DNA of 37,049 nucleotides from Xanthobacteraceae bacterium (GTDB lineage: Bacteria; Pseudomonadota; Alphaproteobacteria; Rhizobiales; Xanthobacteraceae), in contig JAIESI010000111.1 of assembly GCA_019746135.1 (NCBI GenBank), forward strand, positions 1-37,049, in the 5' to 3' direction. Both the position numbers and the translations under genes were made by a program. This document shows positions 1 to 8,396 of this stretch, in pieces. Within the stretch, counting starts at the first letter, position 1, and each line of letters begins with the position of its first letter. The notes beneath the pieces are model-generated. The model saw only the letters and a program-made list of their open reading frames with translations. It made no database searches and was not told the origin of the DNA.

Positions 1-24
1 AGGTCTCACGAACACCGTGGTGAA

Positions 25-390
25 GCGCCGCAAGGCGCGCCGGCCCGCGTCATGGGCCGGCGTCCCTTCCGCTGAAGGGACAGGCCTGACCGTAAGGTGG
101 CCATGGGTGCGGCGGATTCCGCACCAGCGTCTTGCGACGCTTCACTCCCCTCGCTCTGTTTCGAGCGGGCAAGACGGACGGCGGCCGGGTGCCGAGCGAT
201 TTCCCGGAGCGCTGACACTTGCCTCGCTGTGCTGTTTGAAAAGTGAATCAATTATGCGCGTACGCCATGCGGCTCGGGCGGCAGCGTAGGGTGGGCCAAG
301 GCGCGTACCAGCGCGTTCACGCGCGTCTTCCGCCCTCGCGCTCAGGCGCTACGGCGGACTCCAAGCCCGCCGTAGCTCGCAGAGCGAGCG
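25..390. other. Hairpin-dense non-coding region
   Basis: No convincing gene lies between the window start and the terminator at 571-608. The short ORFs here have no Shine-Dalgarno sequence or recognisable protein. What is seen is a run of perfect stem-loops: GCGCC/GGCGC at 25-38 with a GCAA loop, an 8-bp stem at 39-61, GTCCCTTC/GAAGGGAC at 62-81, GGTGCGG/CCGCACC at 106-125, AGCGTC/GACGCT at 126-141, CGCTC/GAGCG at 152-167, a 10-bp stem at 348-376 (GCTACGGCGG pairing with CCGCCGTAGC) and GCTCGC/GCGAGC at 375-389. A GTAGGGTGGGC segment sits at 286-296 and its complement GCCCAC at 417-422. I recall such motifs from dispersed intergenic repeats, but cannot check that here. It could be repeat mosaic or a structured RNA. 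The element may continue beyond the left edge. Confidence 0.5.
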
Positions 391-570
391 GAGGCGGGTC
401 GACGCGCTATAGCCGGGCCCACATCTTCTTGCTCCGCCGCAACAACGTGGGCACGCCGCGGAGCCTGTCATCGGGCCGCTACTCGGGCGGTTGTCGCTCA
501 AGCTCGCTGCACGTTGCGTTGCGAACGAAAGCGGGATGCACGCGACCGCCCAGCGCATCGTGTCGCCGTC

Positions 571-608
571 GATCAAAACAAATCGGCCGCAGCGGGGCTG
601 CGGCCGAT
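571..608 (-). terminator. Rho-independent terminator of the L,D-transpeptidase gene
   Basis: A perfect 11-bp inverted repeat (ATCGGCCGCAG at 582-592, CTGCGGCCGAT at 598-608) encloses a 5-nt loop. Read on the minus strand it is followed by the T-rich stretch TTGTTTTGATC (581-571). It begins 25 nt past the stop codon of the minus-strand gene ending at 634, which is the expected place for its intrinsic terminator. Confidence 0.85.
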
Positions 609-633
609 CCGGATCAAATCGATCTGGCTTCGC

Positions 634-2568
634 TCAGCGCTGTGTGCGCCGGTCGTTGTTGTTGCTGACACGCCGTGACGGCGGGGCGCCGAACAGTTGA
701 TCGAAGAAGCTGCCACCGCCGCCGAAGAAGCCTCCTCCGCTGCCACCGAACGTGCCCGGTGCCACCCGCACCGGCGCATTCGACGTGGTCTTCGGATGGA
801 CCACCGCGGTGTCGGCGACCTTGCGCTCGGAGCCCTTCAGGATCTCGAGCATCCGCCGGTCGCGGCCGTAGATGTCGTCGCGGATCTGCAGCTTGCCATC
901 GTCGTCCACGAACGCCGACTGGTAGGTGATATGCACCGGGATCACGTTCGGGAAGTTGATGTTGATCTCCGAGCCGCCGTACATCTTCTGCAGCCGGTCC
1001 GCCGTGTACTTCTCGTTCGGCAGCGCCAGCGACAGCAGCACCTCGCCGTACTTCAGCGGGTCCTGAACGCGCATGCAGCCGTGGCTGTAGGCGCGCCGTT
1101 CGTGCGCGAACAGGTGCTTGTCCGGGGTGTCGTGCTGGTACACCAGGAACTTGTTCGGGAAGTTGAAGCGGATGCGGCCGAGCGCGTTGCGGTCGCCCGG
1201 CGGCTGATAGATGCGAAGGGTGCCGTCGGCCGCCTGCTCGACCTTGAGCCCGATGCGCTCCATCGCCATCGGGTCCTGCTGCAGCGCCGGCAGGTATTCG
1301 TTCTGGATGATCGAGGGCGGCACGTTCCAGGTCGGGTTGACCGTGATGAACTTCATCTCGGCGCTGATCAGCGGCGTCACCAGGTTCGGCTTGCCGACCA
1401 CGATGCGCGTCTTCCAGACCAGCTGGCCGTCGCGCATCACGCGCAGCGAGTAGTCCGGGATGTTGGTGACCACATGGGTCTTGCCGAGGTCGCGCGGCAC
1501 CCAGCGCCAGCGCTCCATGTTGACGATGATGAGGTCGACGGTCTTGTCGCGCTTGGGCCCGTTGATGACGTCGAGCGTCGCCTGCGTGAGCTGGCCGGTC
1601 GGCTGCAGGCCGTGCTCCTTCTGGAACTTGGCGATCGTGTTCGACAGCTCGCGGTCGTAGTTGGTGTTGCCCTCGGGCGACTTGATGCCGAAACGCGCGC
1701 GCAATGCCGGCACGCGCGCGTCCGACATGATCTCTTCCTTGCCCTTCTTGTCCTTGCTGTACTTCAGCACCGGACCGGACGGGATCACCTGCTTCTCGAC
1801 GTCGTTGCCGCGGCGCACCTCGGCAAGCTTGGCCTTCAGCGCCTTGTATTGCGGCTGTTGCGGGTTGTAGCCGTCGAGTGCCGCGCCGACGTCGGAGGCG
1901 CTCGCGAGCTTCGCCAGCACCTCGGCCGGGTCGGTCTTGGCGAGGTCGTACTGGATGTCGGTGTGGACGCGGCTGTAGTGCACGCGGCCGGACTGCGCGT
2001 GGCGCACGAACGTCAGCACCGCATCGGTGAACCTCACGTCGGCCTCGGCCAGCGTCTCGGCGTCTGCGCCCGCCTTGATCTGCGGCAGCGGATAGTCGGC
2101 GGGGTCGAGACCGTCGGCTTCGACGCCGGAAAGGTACTGTGCGGCGACCTTGGCGCGCGCGCTCATCGCGCCGTCGCCGACCCACAGCGGCGCGAACTCG
2201 CGGCCCGAATAGAACGCCTCGACCGGCGCGCGCTCCTTCTTGCTGCCGAGAATGCGGTCGAACTTGCCGCCTGCCATCATTTCGCGGAGCTTGTCGGCGA
2301 TGGCGGCATCGGCCGCGGTGGTCTTGGCCGCGGCCGCGCCGGAAACGGAGCTGGTCACTTCGGCGGTGTTGGCGGTTTTCACCACCGCGGGCTTGTCCGG
2401 GGTGAAGTCCTTGAGCGACGGCGGCGGCAGGTCGGCGCTCTGCGGCGTCGGCACCGCATTCGAGATCGCGCGGGCCGATTGGGCGGAAGCCGTGGACGTG
2501 ACCGTCAGCGCCAGAGCCGTGGCCAGCGCCGTTCCCGCCAGCAGTTGATCGAACCGCACAGGTCGCAT
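634..2568 (-). CDS. L,D-transpeptidase, YcbB/LdtD-type, exported
   Basis: Predicted 644-residue periplasmic murein L,D-transpeptidase, which would form 3-3 peptidoglycan cross-links or attach proteins to peptidoglycan. The start at 2568 (MRPVRF) is preferred over a longer ORF reaching 2751, because GGGGAG lies 5-6 nt upstream and a signal peptide follows directly (hydrophobic LLAGTALATALAL, cleavage near ASA-QS, residues 28-30). After an alpha-helical scaffold region comes a peptidoglycan-binding-like helix bundle (FQKEHGLQPTGQLTQATLD), then a YkuD catalytic domain with the SHGCMRV signature; Cys498 is the expected nucleophile and His496 its neighbour. This scaffold/PG-binding/YkuD order and the length match the YcbB family. 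The tail is unusually glycine/phenylalanine-rich (GGSGGGFFGGGGSFF). The gene appears monocistronic, with its own terminator downstream. Confidence 0.93.
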   Translation of the reverse strand: MRPVRFDQLLAGTALATALALTVTSTASAQSARAISNAVPTPQSADLPPPSLKDFTPDKPAVVKTANTAEVTSSVSGAAAAKTTAADAAIADKLREMMAGGKFDRILGSKKERAPVEAFYSGREFAPLWVGDGAMSARAKVAAQYLSGVEADGLDPADYPLPQIKAGADAETLAEADVRFTDAVLTFVRHAQSGRVHYSRVHTDIQYDLAKTDPAEVLAKLASASDVGAALDGYNPQQPQYKALKAKLAEVRRGNDVEKQVIPSGPVLKYSKDKKGKEEIMSDARVPALRARFGIKSPEGNTNYDRELSNTIAKFQKEHGLQPTGQLTQATLDVINGPKRDKTVDLIIVNMERWRWVPRDLGKTHVVTNIPDYSLRVMRDGQLVWKTRIVVGKPNLVTPLISAEMKFITVNPTWNVPPSIIQNEYLPALQQDPMAMERIGLKVEQAADGTLRIYQPPGDRNALGRIRFNFPNKFLVYQHDTPDKHLFAHERRAYSHGCMRVQDPLKYGEVLLSLALPNEKYTADRLQKMYGGSEININFPNVIPVHITYQSAFVDDDGKLQIRDDIYGRDRRMLEILKGSERKVADTAVVHPKTTSNAPVRVAPGTFGGSGGGFFGGGGSFFDQLFGAPPSRRVSNNNDRRTQR

Positions 2569-2784
2569 GGATTTCTCCCCAGCCCCGGCCGATCCCGGAG
2601 CCCTCGATTTCAGGCCGATAACGTTAAATATCAGGCCTACCGCTCCATTGATACCGGACCGGCCTGCCGCATGACCGCTATTTTTCGGCCTAAACCGCGG
2701 ATTTTCCCCGCAAATCAAACTATTTTGACCGGTGTTGCGCCCTCGCACCACCGAATGTTGGCGTCGTGTGTTGCATCCCTACCG

Positions 2785-4869
2785 CTATACCGACGGGATG
2801 AATTTCATGACCGGAAAGAACTTTCCGAGCAGGGTCGGCGGCCAGGGCAGCGACATGAAAAAGTCGAAGGCGAGCCAGACGGCAAAGATCAGCACGGTGA
2901 CGTAGGGGATCACGAGCTTCCAGCGTTCCGGACCTTCCAGGCGCATGAAGATGATGACGAAAATCGCCGCGGTCGGAATGAGCCCGATCACGCCCATGCA
3001 GGCCATGAAGCCGATCAGATAGCCGAAGAACCGTGCCGCGCGACGCACGATGGTCGGCACCGGCAGGTGGCCGGTGTCGGACTCCAGATCCATGTGGATC
3101 TTCTGCTCGACCTCGGCCTGCGCCTGCTCGGCGAGGCCCGAGGCGGTGGCTGCCTCCGGCTTGCGGCACATGTCGTTGAACAGGCTCAGGCCCGCGACCG
3201 TCAGCGCCGCGATGCCGACGATCAGCGGCACGAGCTTCGCCGAGAAGTGCCAGGGCAGGGCGACCACCACCAGCGTGCCGATCAGCGCGATGAAGAAGAT
3301 CGTGAAAAGCTGCTGCGGCTGGAAGCGCGGCGCGCCGAAGCTCGTCGCCATCTTGCCGATGCCGCCCTGCCGCCGGATGTCGGCGATGAACGGCCGCACC
3401 AGACCGATGATCGCAAGGATCAGGAGCACCGCGACCACGGGACGGGCAAGCCAGGTGAAGCCGTAGCGCTCGATCGAGATGAACATGTAGCGCTCGATCG
3501 AATCGCCGAGCACCAGGCCCAGCACCAGCGGCGGCCGCGGCCACTTGAACTGTTTCATCAGCCAGCCGAACACACCGAACAGCAGCAATGTGATCAGGTC
3601 GCCCCAGCTTCGCGACGCCTCGAAGGCGCCGATGTAGACGACGCTCAGCACCGCGGGCAGGATCAGCGTGTAACGCAGCGTCGCGAGGCGGGCGAATTGC
3701 GGGCTGAAGGCGTAGCAGAGGCCTGCGCCGAGGATGTTGGCGAGCGCCACCGACCACACCATCGCGTAGGTGATGTCGAGGTTCTTGTGCAGCATGTCCG
3801 GACCCGGCACGAGCCCGTGGATCAGGAACGCGCCAAGGAGAATGGCCATCGTCGCGCTGCCCGGCACGCCGAACGCCAAGGTCGGCACCAGCGCGCCGCC
3901 CTCCTTGGCGTTGTTGGAGCTTTCCGAGGCGATGACGCCGCGGACGTCGCCCTTGCCGAAGGTCTGCGCCGCGCCCTTCTCGGTCTTGAGCGCGTGGCCG
4001 TAGGCGAGCCAGTCCACCACCGAGGCGCTGATGCCGGGGATCGAGCCGATGCCGCCGCCGATCCACGAGCAGCGCATGATCAGCCACCAGTTCTGGAAGC
4101 AGTCCTTCACGCCCTGCCACTGGCCTTTGTAGATGCTGCCCTTGTCGATCGTCTTGGCGATGGTGGTGCGGGCGATCAGCAGGTCGCACAGTTCCGGAAG
4201 GGCAAACAGCCCGAGCAGCACCGGCGTGATCGGCAGGCCGTCCCAGAGATAGAGGCTGTCCATGGTCCAGCGCAGCGTGCCGGTCTGCGGGTCGGAGCCG
4301 ATCATCGCGATCATGACGCCGAGGCAGCCGGCACCGACGCCGCGCAGCGGCGCGCTGCCCGAAAGCACAGCGACCATCGATATGCCCAAGACCGAGAAGG
4401 CCAAGAGCTCCGGCGATCCGAGATAGAGCATCACCGGCCGCAGGATCGGGATCGACACCGCGAGCAAGGCCGCGCCGAAGATGCCGCCCATCAGCGACGA
4501 CATATAGGCGGCGCTGAGCGCGCGGCCGGCTTCGCCGCGCTTCGCCATCGGGAAGCCATCGAGGACGGTTGCCGCGGAGGCGGCACCTCCGGGCACGCCG
4601 AACAGGACCGCGGGGATCGGATCGCCGGTCGCGGTGGTGGCGCCAAGGCCGAGCAGCAGCGCGAACGCCGAGTAGGGATCCATGCCGAAGGTGAACGGCA
4701 AAAGCATCGCCGTGCCGGCGAGGCCGCCGATGCCCGGCACGATGCCGAGCACCAGCCCCATCATGCAGCCGAGCATCAGGAACATCAGGCGATGCGGCTC
4801 GATGAGCTGCAGGAACGCCTTGCCCGCGGCCGCAGCCATGAAGGCTGCTTCTGCTCCGACGCCTTCCAT
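2785..4869 (-). CDS. Tripartite tricarboxylate transporter permease, TctA-TctB fusion
   Basis: Membrane permease of the tripartite tricarboxylate transporter (TTT) family, which uses an ion gradient and an exported binding protein to import carboxylates. Residues about 1-490 are TctA: the GIVPGIGGLAGTAMLLP and VLFGVPGGAASAATVLDG motifs are present and many hydrophobic segments follow. TctA proteins are usually about 500 residues, but this one has 694. The extra C-terminal part holds about four more membrane segments separated by a charged linker (around LAEQAQAEVEQKIHMDLES), which looks like TctB, the small 4-TM subunit. No separate tctB is present, supporting a fusion. A GGAGAG Shine-Dalgarno lies 10 nt before ATG 4869. 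The gene follows the binding-protein gene by 46 nt on the same strand, so the two probably form one operon. The substrate cannot be read from sequence. Confidence 0.9.
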   Translation of the reverse strand: MEGVGAEAAFMAAAAGKAFLQLIEPHRLMFLMLGCMMGLVLGIVPGIGGLAGTAMLLPFTFGMDPYSAFALLLGLGATTATGDPIPAVLFGVPGGAASAATVLDGFPMAKRGEAGRALSAAYMSSLMGGIFGAALLAVSIPILRPVMLYLGSPELLAFSVLGISMVAVLSGSAPLRGVGAGCLGVMIAMIGSDPQTGTLRWTMDSLYLWDGLPITPVLLGLFALPELCDLLIARTTIAKTIDKGSIYKGQWQGVKDCFQNWWLIMRCSWIGGGIGSIPGISASVVDWLAYGHALKTEKGAAQTFGKGDVRGVIASESSNNAKEGGALVPTLAFGVPGSATMAILLGAFLIHGLVPGPDMLHKNLDITYAMVWSVALANILGAGLCYAFSPQFARLATLRYTLILPAVLSVVYIGAFEASRSWGDLITLLLFGVFGWLMKQFKWPRPPLVLGLVLGDSIERYMFISIERYGFTWLARPVVAVLLILAIIGLVRPFIADIRRQGGIGKMATSFGAPRFQPQQLFTIFFIALIGTLVVVALPWHFSAKLVPLIVGIAALTVAGLSLFNDMCRKPEAATASGLAEQAQAEVEQKIHMDLESDTGHLPVPTIVRRAARFFGYLIGFMACMGVIGLIPTAAIFVIIFMRLEGPERWKLVIPYVTVLIFAVWLAFDFFMSLPWPPTLLGKFFPVMKFIPSV

Positions 4870-4915
4870 GGCTCAGTTGCTCTCCGCCCTGATCACGCGC
4901 GCACGCCCGTCATCG

Positions 4916-5971
4916 TTATTTCGCCGCTGGTTTTGCCGACAGTGCCCGCCGCGCCCGTTCTACCAGATGCTGGGGAGTCGCATAGATGCCCGTCACCAGC
5001 GTCTGCAGATCGCCGCCCGAGATCGGATCGACGTCGAGCTGCATCTTCGCCGCTTCGGCGCGCAGCGCCTGGTCGTCGAGCGCTGCGACGAACGCCTTGC
5101 GCAGCGCCGCAACTCGGTCGGCCGGGACGCCCGGCGGTAAAATATACGGCCGGCCGAACACGCCCTGGCTGAACACCAGCTCGATGGTCTTGCGGTCGTC
5201 CTCGGTGCGGGCGAGCTCGGCGGCGCGCGGCACGCCGCGCTTGTTGAGGTCGGCGTGTCCGCTGTTGCTGAGCTGGACCAGCACGCGGACGGTGTCCTTG
5301 GCAAACCAGTCTGGATACATCGTCTCGATGCCGGTCCAGCCGATGCCGCAGGCGCCTTGCACCTCGCCGCGCTCGAGCGCGAGCGTGATCTCGCGGCTAC
5401 CGGGATAGCCGGTGACGATCTTGAATTTCGCGCCGAGCACGCTGTTGAGCAGGAGCGGCAGGTCGTAGGTGGTCGCCCCCGGATTGCTCGCGCCGATGAT
5501 GAGCTCCTTCTCCAACACGTCCTTGAACGTTTTCACCGGCGCGTCGCTGCGGACGTAGCAGACGTAGACGTCGCTGTTGGCGCTGCCGAGATAGACGAAC
5601 TTGCTGGGATCGTGCGGCACCGGCTGCTCGCTCAGGAGCGGCTGCAGCACCGCGCCGGGAAAGATCGCGCCGATTGCGGTGCCGTCCTTGGGCGCGACCG
5701 AATAGATGTAGCCCGCCGCGCGGTTCGAGCCGGCACCGCTCATGTTCTGCACGACGATCGCGGGATTGCCGGGGATCGAAGCGCCCATGGTGCGCGCAAG
5801 CAGCCGCGCATAGGTGTCATAGCCGCCGCCGGCGGAGGAGCCGACCACGATGTTGATCTGCTTGCCGCGATAGAACGGCTCGACCGCGTCCTGCGCGAGA
5901 GCCTCAGTCAAAACGCCGAAAAGGCACGCGAGCGCCGCGGCAGAAAGCCGGAAGCAACAGCCGAACGGCAT
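4916..5971 (-). CDS. Bug/TctC-family tripartite tricarboxylate transporter substrate-binding protein
   Basis: Exported binding protein (351 residues) that would deliver a carboxylate ligand to the TctA-TctB permease encoded just downstream. A signal peptide is visible (AAALACLFGVLTEALA, cleavage before QDAVEPFY). The mature N-terminus reads GKQINIVVGSSAGGGYDTYARLLARTMG, the Bug/TctC family signature around the first ligand-binding loop, followed by NMSGAGSNRAAGYIYS, which matches the usual N.pGaGg..a..y segment. ATG at 5971 was chosen, with GGGA about 7 nt upstream; a TTG two codons earlier (5977) is possible. The family has expanded greatly in beta- and alphaproteobacteria, and ligand specificity is not predictable from sequence. 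Confidence 0.9.
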   Translation of the reverse strand: MPFGCCFRLSAAALACLFGVLTEALAQDAVEPFYRGKQINIVVGSSAGGGYDTYARLLARTMGASIPGNPAIVVQNMSGAGSNRAAGYIYSVAPKDGTAIGAIFPGAVLQPLLSEQPVPHDPSKFVYLGSANSDVYVCYVRSDAPVKTFKDVLEKELIIGASNPGATTYDLPLLLNSVLGAKFKIVTGYPGSREITLALERGEVQGACGIGWTGIETMYPDWFAKDTVRVLVQLSNSGHADLNKRGVPRAAELARTEDDRKTIELVFSQGVFGRPYILPPGVPADRVAALRKAFVAALDDQALRAEAAKMQLDVDPISGGDLQTLVTGIYATPQHLVERARRALSAKPAAK

Positions 5972-6157
5972 CAACAAATCCCGCGTTTCGTCCCACCAGC
6001 GACAAGCGTCCGCCGTTTCTTGCGTCCCCCGCGGCTTCGCTTGCGGCGGCGAGGTTTTCAGGCGGGTGTGCGGCTGTCAACTGCGGGCGCGATGCAAGTT
6101 TGTGCGCCGTGACCGATGAGTTCCGGGGGCGGTGGTCGAAGTGCTTGTGACGCGTCA

Positions 6158-6205
6158 GCGCATGTCCCGGAAAAGTGGGCACCGGTTTTCCGAAAGGACA
6201 TGCGC
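6158..6205. repeat. Palindromic intergenic repeat, copy A
   Basis: A nested palindrome: outer arms GCGCATGTCC (6158-6167) and GGACATGCGC (6196-6205), inner arms CGGAAAA (6168-6174) and TTTTCCG (6186-6192), with GTGGGCACCGG between. A second copy, nearly identical, is at 23631-23677. I recall similar CCGGAAAA...TTTTCCG palindromes as a common dispersed family in Bradyrhizobium and relatives (memory, not checked). It lies in the 376-nt gap between the divergent genes starting at 5971 and 6348, where I see no gene. Confidence 0.85.
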
Positions 6206-6220
6206 CACCTAAAGAATCTG

Positions 6221-6255
6221 GAGCACGTCCCGTTCCATTGGAACGGGACGTGCTC
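6221..6255. repeat. Perfect 16-bp inverted repeat
   Basis: GAGCACGTCCCGTTCC (6221-6236) is followed after a 3-nt spacer by its exact complement (6240-6255). It stands 15 nt after palindromic repeat copy A and about 90 nt before the start of the glutathione S-transferase gene. There is no T-tract, so it is not a typical terminator. It may be the second half of the same dispersed repeat or a structured leader. Its position between two divergent genes also allows a regulatory role. Confidence 0.8.
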
Positions 6256-6347
6256 TAGGGTTCGTTCCGCTGTCCGGAAAACCGCGACACGCGGACGCAG
6301 GCAGTCGGCCGGTGGTATCGGCGGCAATCAATTCTCAGGTGAGGACC

Positions 6348-7049
6348 ATGATCGACTTCTACGGACTGACCAGCCCCAACGTGCAGAAGATTTTCATCAT
6401 GCTCGAGGAGTGCGGGCTCAAGTACAACTTCAAGCCGGTGGATGTCTGGGCGAGCGCGCAGCACACGTCCGAGTTCGAGCTGCTCAACCCCAACAAGAAG
6501 ATCCCGGTGATCGTCGATCACGACGGTCCGGGCGGCAAATCGTACACCGTGTTCGAGTCCGGCGCGATCCTGATGTATCTCGCCGAAAAGACCGGCAAGT
6601 TCATGCCCAAGGACATGGCGTCGAAGTACGAGGTCATCCAGTGGCTGATGATCCAGGTGTCGGGTGTCGGGCCGGCGTTCGGCAACTTCACGCACTTCAA
6701 TCTGTTCGCGCCCAAGCCCGGCAACGAATACTCGGTCAGCCGCTACAAGACCGAGCTGCTGCGGCTCTACGATCTGATCAACAAGCGGCTCGGCGAGGTG
6801 AAGTATCTCGGCGGCAAGGAGTACTCGATCGCCGATATGGCCACGTTTCCCTGGACGCGCCAGCATCAGGCACAGGGCGCCTACATCGACAACCTGCCGA
6901 ACTTCAAGCGCTGGTTCGAGGAGCTTTCGGCGCGGCCTGCGATCAAGACCATGATCGCCAGGCAGGGCGAGATCAAATCGAGCCGCGAAACCGCAACCGA
7001 CGACCACAAGGACCGCTTCTTCGGCCGCGGCAAATACGCGAGAGCGTGA
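6348..7049 (+). CDS. Glutathione S-transferase family protein, YfcG/Ure2p-like
   Basis: Cytoplasmic 233-residue glutathione-dependent thiol-disulfide oxidoreductase or transferase. The N-terminal thioredoxin-like domain (about residues 1-85) starts MIDFYGLTSPN, closely resembling E. coli YfcG, where Thr9 and Asn11 contact glutathione; here the equivalents are Ser9 and Asn11. The cis-proline (KIPVI, Pro53) and gamma-glutamyl-binding FESGAI (Glu70-Ser71) are present. The C-terminal helical domain has the YSIADMATFPW segment typical of the fold. ATG 6348 was chosen because AGGTGAGG lies just upstream and it aligns with the YfcG start; the longer ORF start at 6312 adds an unsupported extension. 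The stop codon overlaps the next start (TGATG), so expression is coupled to a Bug-type binding protein. Confidence 0.9.
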   Translation: MIDFYGLTSPNVQKIFIMLEECGLKYNFKPVDVWASAQHTSEFELLNPNKKIPVIVDHDGPGGKSYTVFESGAILMYLAEKTGKFMPKDMASKYEVIQWLMIQVSGVGPAFGNFTHFNLFAPKPGNEYSVSRYKTELLRLYDLINKRLGEVKYLGGKEYSIADMATFPWTRQHQAQGAYIDNLPNFKRWFEELSARPAIKTMIARQGEIKSSRETATDDHKDRFFGRGKYARA

Positions 7050-8065
7050 TGCTGCGCCGGCGCTGCATGTTCGATCAGGCGCGTCTGCTGCTCGTCCTGG
7101 GCGTTGTCGTGGGCCTGCTCGCGCCGGCTCACGCCCAGGCACAAGCGCAGGACAACTATCCCTCGCGCCAGGTCACGATCATCGCGCCGTTCGCCGCCGG
7201 CGGCTCCGCCGACATTGCCGCGCGCATCGTCGCCGAAGCGCTCACCGTCCGCTTCGGCCAGAGCGTCATCGTCGACAACAAGCCCGGCGGCAACAGCGTC
7301 ATCGGCATCCGCGAGGCGATCAAGGCGAGGCCCGACGGCTACACGCTGCTGCTCGGCACGCTCGGCGGCAACGTCACGCCGGCGCTGATGCAGAAGGACT
7401 ATCCGTTCGATCCGCTGCGCGACTATGTGCCGATCGCCATGATGACCGAGTGGTCGGCGCTGTTCGTGGTCAACGAGAAGGTCCCGGTCTCGACGCTCAG
7501 GGAGTTCATCGCCTATGCCAAGGCGCGGCCGGGCAAGATCAACTTCGGAGCCACCGGCTATGGCGGTCTCGCACACCTGGTCAGCGAGGTGCTGATGCAG
7601 CGCACCGGCATCAGCATGCAGCATGTGCAGTACAAATCCGGCTCGCAGGCGACGACCGACCTTCTTTCCGGCGCGATCGAGACGCACATGATGAGCTCGG
7701 CGGTCGCCGCCGGTCAGATCGACAATCCGAAACTCAAATTCCTGGCGGTCGCCAGCAAGCACCGGCTCGGCATCGCGCCCAAGGTGCCGACCATGGCCGA
7801 GGAGGGCTATCCGGGCATCGACCACACCAACTGGCAGGGCATCTTCGGCGCGCCCGGCATTCCGCAGGGCGTGCGCGACCGCATCGCCCGCGAGGTGTTC
7901 GCGGTGGTGAGCGATCCGGCGACGCAGGCCAAGCTGAAGCAGACCGGCTTCGAGCCGTTGCCGCTCGACGGGGCCGCGACCGAGCGCATGTATCGCGACG
8001 AGATCGTGCGCTGGACGGCGCTGATCAAGGAGCGCGGCCTCGCCGAGGCGGCCGGCGCGCGTTAG
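7049..8065 (+). CDS. Bug/TctC-family tripartite tricarboxylate transporter substrate-binding protein
   Basis: Second Bug-type periplasmic binding protein in the window, 338 residues. A signal peptide runs to about residue 32 (LLLVLGVVVGLLAPAHAQA), then the mature protein begins DNYPSRQVTIIAPFAAGGSADIAARIVAEAL, the family's diagnostic N-terminus, and continues with VDNKPGGNSVIGIREAIKARPDGYTLL. The start ATG overlaps the GST stop codon by one base. A longer ORF in the same frame reaches back to 6116, but that part runs through the GST gene in another frame and is not coding. No permease accompanies it, so it probably works with a transporter encoded elsewhere (perhaps the TctA-TctB at 2785-4869) or serves in sensing. 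ATG 7067 is an alternative start. Confidence 0.9.
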   Translation: MLRRRCMFDQARLLLVLGVVVGLLAPAHAQAQAQDNYPSRQVTIIAPFAAGGSADIAARIVAEALTVRFGQSVIVDNKPGGNSVIGIREAIKARPDGYTLLLGTLGGNVTPALMQKDYPFDPLRDYVPIAMMTEWSALFVVNEKVPVSTLREFIAYAKARPGKINFGATGYGGLAHLVSEVLMQRTGISMQHVQYKSGSQATTDLLSGAIETHMMSSAVAAGQIDNPKLKFLAVASKHRLGIAPKVPTMAEEGYPGIDHTNWQGIFGAPGIPQGVRDRIAREVFAVVSDPATQAKLKQTGFEPLPLDGAATERMYRDEIVRWTALIKERGLAEAAGAR

Positions 8066-8077
8066 CGGGCTTACGTT

Positions 8078-8299
8078 CTAGCCTGCCTTGGCGTGCGCCG
8101 CGGCCAGCGGCGCTCGCGGGGGCTCCTGATCGGGCCCGTTCAGATCGATGATCACCACACCTCTTTCCGCGCGTCTGGCGTGCTCCTCATAGTCCTGCGC
8201 CAGCGCCAGGAATTTTCGGGCGATCGCCTCGGTTGCGCTTCGCGCCGCCATGCGGCGGCAGCGGGCGGCCGATTGCAGCAGTGTTTTCGTGTCGGTCAT
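8078..8299 (-). CDS. Small hypothetical protein, 73 residues
   Basis: Short, helical, charged cytoplasmic protein with no signal peptide or membrane segment. The core reads ARCRRMAARSATEAIARKFLALAQDYEEHARRAE, a pattern I associate with small uncharacterised proteins common in Bradyrhizobium-type genomes; I cannot assign a function. Support for it being real is a strong Shine-Dalgarno (GGGGAG, 5 nt before ATG 8299) and its convergent position, ending 12 nt from the Bug gene on the other strand. The 318 nt upstream (8300-8617) hold no gene, only a tandem repeat and a stem-loop. Confidence 0.72.
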   Translation of the reverse strand: MTDTKTLLQSAARCRRMAARSATEAIARKFLALAQDYEEHARRAERGVVIIDLNGPDQEPPRAPLAAAHAKAG

Positions 8300-8360
8300 G
8301 CGTTCTCCCCTGAACGACTGAATAAACGGGACACGACGGCCAAGGGACTTGGGCCAACCA

Positions 8361-8396
8361 ACTTGGCAGGTGACTTGGCAGGTGACTTGGCAGGTG
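8361..8396. repeat. Three perfect 12-bp tandem repeats
   Basis: The unit ACTTGGCAGGTG occurs three times without a mismatch (8361-8372, 8373-8384, 8385-8396), preceded by a partial copy (ACTTGGGCC, from about 8348). It lies 60-100 nt upstream of the small minus-strand gene starting at 8299, in a gap without genes. It could be a slippage-prone spacer or repeated binding sites. No coding frame through it looks real. Confidence 0.9.

Noticed and set aside
697..5172. 1491-residue open frame on the plus strand
   Set aside because: It is antisense to the L,D-transpeptidase, TctA-TctB and part of the Bug gene, which all have clear family motifs; long antisense frames are a by-product of the high-GC third-position bias. 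Its residues (rich in Arg, His, Asp) resemble no protein.
6116..7048. In-frame extension upstream of the second Bug protein
   Set aside because: It crosses the palindromic repeats and the whole GST gene in another frame; the real start is ATG 7049 followed by a signal peptide.
8361..8396. CRISPR array
   Set aside because: Units are directly abutting 12-bp repeats without spacers and no cas genes are present.
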